Shown in pieces: positions 23,836 through 24,455 of a stretch of 24,455 nt of DNA (position 1 is the stretch's first letter; each line of letters starts with the position of its first letter). The stretch is from assembly GCA_964423345.1 (NCBI GenBank), contig CAYREV010000030.1, forward strand, positions 1-24,455, written 5' to 3'. The DNA comes from CAYREV01 sp964423345. GTDB taxonomy: Bacteria > Bacteroidota > Rhodothermia > Balneolales > Balneolaceae. The notes under the pieces were generated by a model, which ran no database searches, was not told the DNA's origin, and saw only the letters and a list, made by a program, of their open reading frames with translations. Made by a program: the position numbers and the translations under genes.

Positions 23836-24455
23836 ATGAAATTTACACGATTTTATACCAAGGATGACTGGGAATCCCCCTTCGAAAAGATAGAATTTGT
23901 AACCCGCAAGTCTGTGATAAAAAATCCGGACGGCTCGGTAGTATTTAAAATGGACGAGGTGACGGTACCTAAATCCTGGTCCCAGATGTCGACCGATATT
24001 ATTGCCCAAAAATATTTTAGAAAAGCCGGCGTCCCGGCGAAATTGAAGAGAGTGAAGGAGAAGGGAGTTCCGGAATGGCTGCAACCCCACAAAGCCGATG
24101 AGAAAGCCCTGAAGAATCTGGACGAAGAAGAGCGATACGGAAGCGAAACCGACAGCCGCCAGGTGTTTCAACGGCTGGCCGGATGCTGGACGTACTGGGG
24201 ATGGAAACATGACTACTTTGATTCTGAAGAAGACGCGAAGATATTCTATGATGAACTCCGATATATGCTGGCAAACCAGATGGCGGCTCCCAACAGTCCG
24301 CAATGGTTTAATACGGGTTTGAATTGGGCATACGGAATTAACGGACCGGCACAGGGACATTACTATGTAGACGGAAAAACGGGGGAACTGAAGAAATCGG
24401 AAGATGCCTATACCCATCCGCAGCCGCATGCCTGCTTTATCCAGAGTATTGACGA
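23836..24455 (+). CDS. nrdJ: class II (adenosylcobalamin-dependent) ribonucleotide reductase, N-terminal part
   Basis: The frame is open from ATG 23836 to the window edge: 206 codons, 3' partial. The protein begins MKFTRFYTKDDWESPFEK and contains FQRLAGCWTYWGW, MAAPNSPQWFNTGL (150-162) and PHACFIQS near residue 200, where the Cys is the first of the active-site cysteine pair. This matches the N-terminal region of large NrdJ enzymes, which reduce ribonucleotides with a radical generated from adenosylcobalamin. The start is fixed by AGGAG seven bases upstream. The frame opposite on the minus strand is a shadow. It is separated from the B12 import genes by the btuB terminator and has no B12 riboswitch of its own. 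Confidence 0.93.
   Translation, partial: MKFTRFYTKDDWESPFEKIEFVTRKSVIKNPDGSVVFKMDEVTVPKSWSQMSTDIIAQKYFRKAGVPAKLKRVKEKGVPEWLQPHKADEKALKNLDEEERYGSETDSRQVFQRLAGCWTYWGWKHDYFDSEEDAKIFYDELRYMLANQMAAPNSPQWFNTGLNWAYGINGPAQGHYYVDGKTGELKKSEDAYTHPQPHACFIQSID

Noticed and set aside
23830..24429. A 199-codon minus-strand frame at the right end.
   Set aside because: The plus strand encodes NrdJ with strong motifs and a good SD; the minus-strand frame is its shadow.

Overview
The window reads as a chromosome segment of a Bacteroidota-related bacterium, most likely the Balneolota/Rhodothermota side. The supporting signs are a DUF4837 lipoprotein, a SusC-less TonB/ABC vitamin B12 uptake locus, a class II (B12-dependent) ribonucleotide reductase and clear Shine-Dalgarno (SD) sequences before several genes. 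This placement is inference. Nearly everything is housekeeping metabolism on the + strand. I see no insertion sequence, prophage, tRNA, rRNA or CRISPR array.

Region 1 (1-11300) is one unbroken co-directional run: the 3' end of trpS, then trpG-trpD-trpC-trpF-trpB-trpA, a DUF4837 lipoprotein, and the biotin genes bioF-bioH-like-bioC-bioD-bioA. Gaps are about 0-95 bp, several genes overlap, and no internal terminator is visible. Together they cover tryptophan synthesis from chorismate (trpE is not in the window) and biotin synthesis from malonyl-ACP to dethiobiotin (bioB is not in the window). The esterase in the bioH slot is divergent.

Region 2 (11330-13436, minus strand) holds a DUF2235 alpha/beta hydrolase and a DcsG-like ATP-grasp ligase. 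Region 3 (13568-16920, plus strand) holds an AsmA-like membrane-anchored protein, a 109-aa protein resembling phage-associated hypotheticals, a 441-bp non-coding stretch with a long imperfect stem, and a COG3014-type lipoprotein paired with a small secreted protein. It ends at a strong intrinsic terminator.

Region 4 (17026-23294) is a vitamin B12 uptake locus: cobalamin riboswitch 1, btuF-btuC-btuD (overlapping), cobalamin riboswitch 2, then the outer-membrane receptor btuB and a perfect 13-bp intrinsic terminator. Both riboswitches are followed by the same 11-nt sequence in a small hairpin whose loop carries a purine-rich SD-like stretch. In the second copy, a 25-codon open frame sits where the first copy has its gene start. 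That suggests a riboswitch-controlled leader peptide ahead of btuB.

Region 5 (23295-24455) is the most unusual. A very AT-rich stretch (15 G/C in the 120 bases 23341-23460) is followed by four DnaA-box-like sites, two of them perfect matches to the classical 9-mer. Next comes a compact leader with an operator-like dyad, a terminator-like hairpin and an SD held in a hairpin tetraloop, and then the start of nrdJ. The DnaA cluster is either a replication origin or a DnaA-responsive control region for the B12-dependent ribonucleotide reductase. B12 import (region 4) and the main B12-consuming enzyme (region 5) are therefore neighbours.
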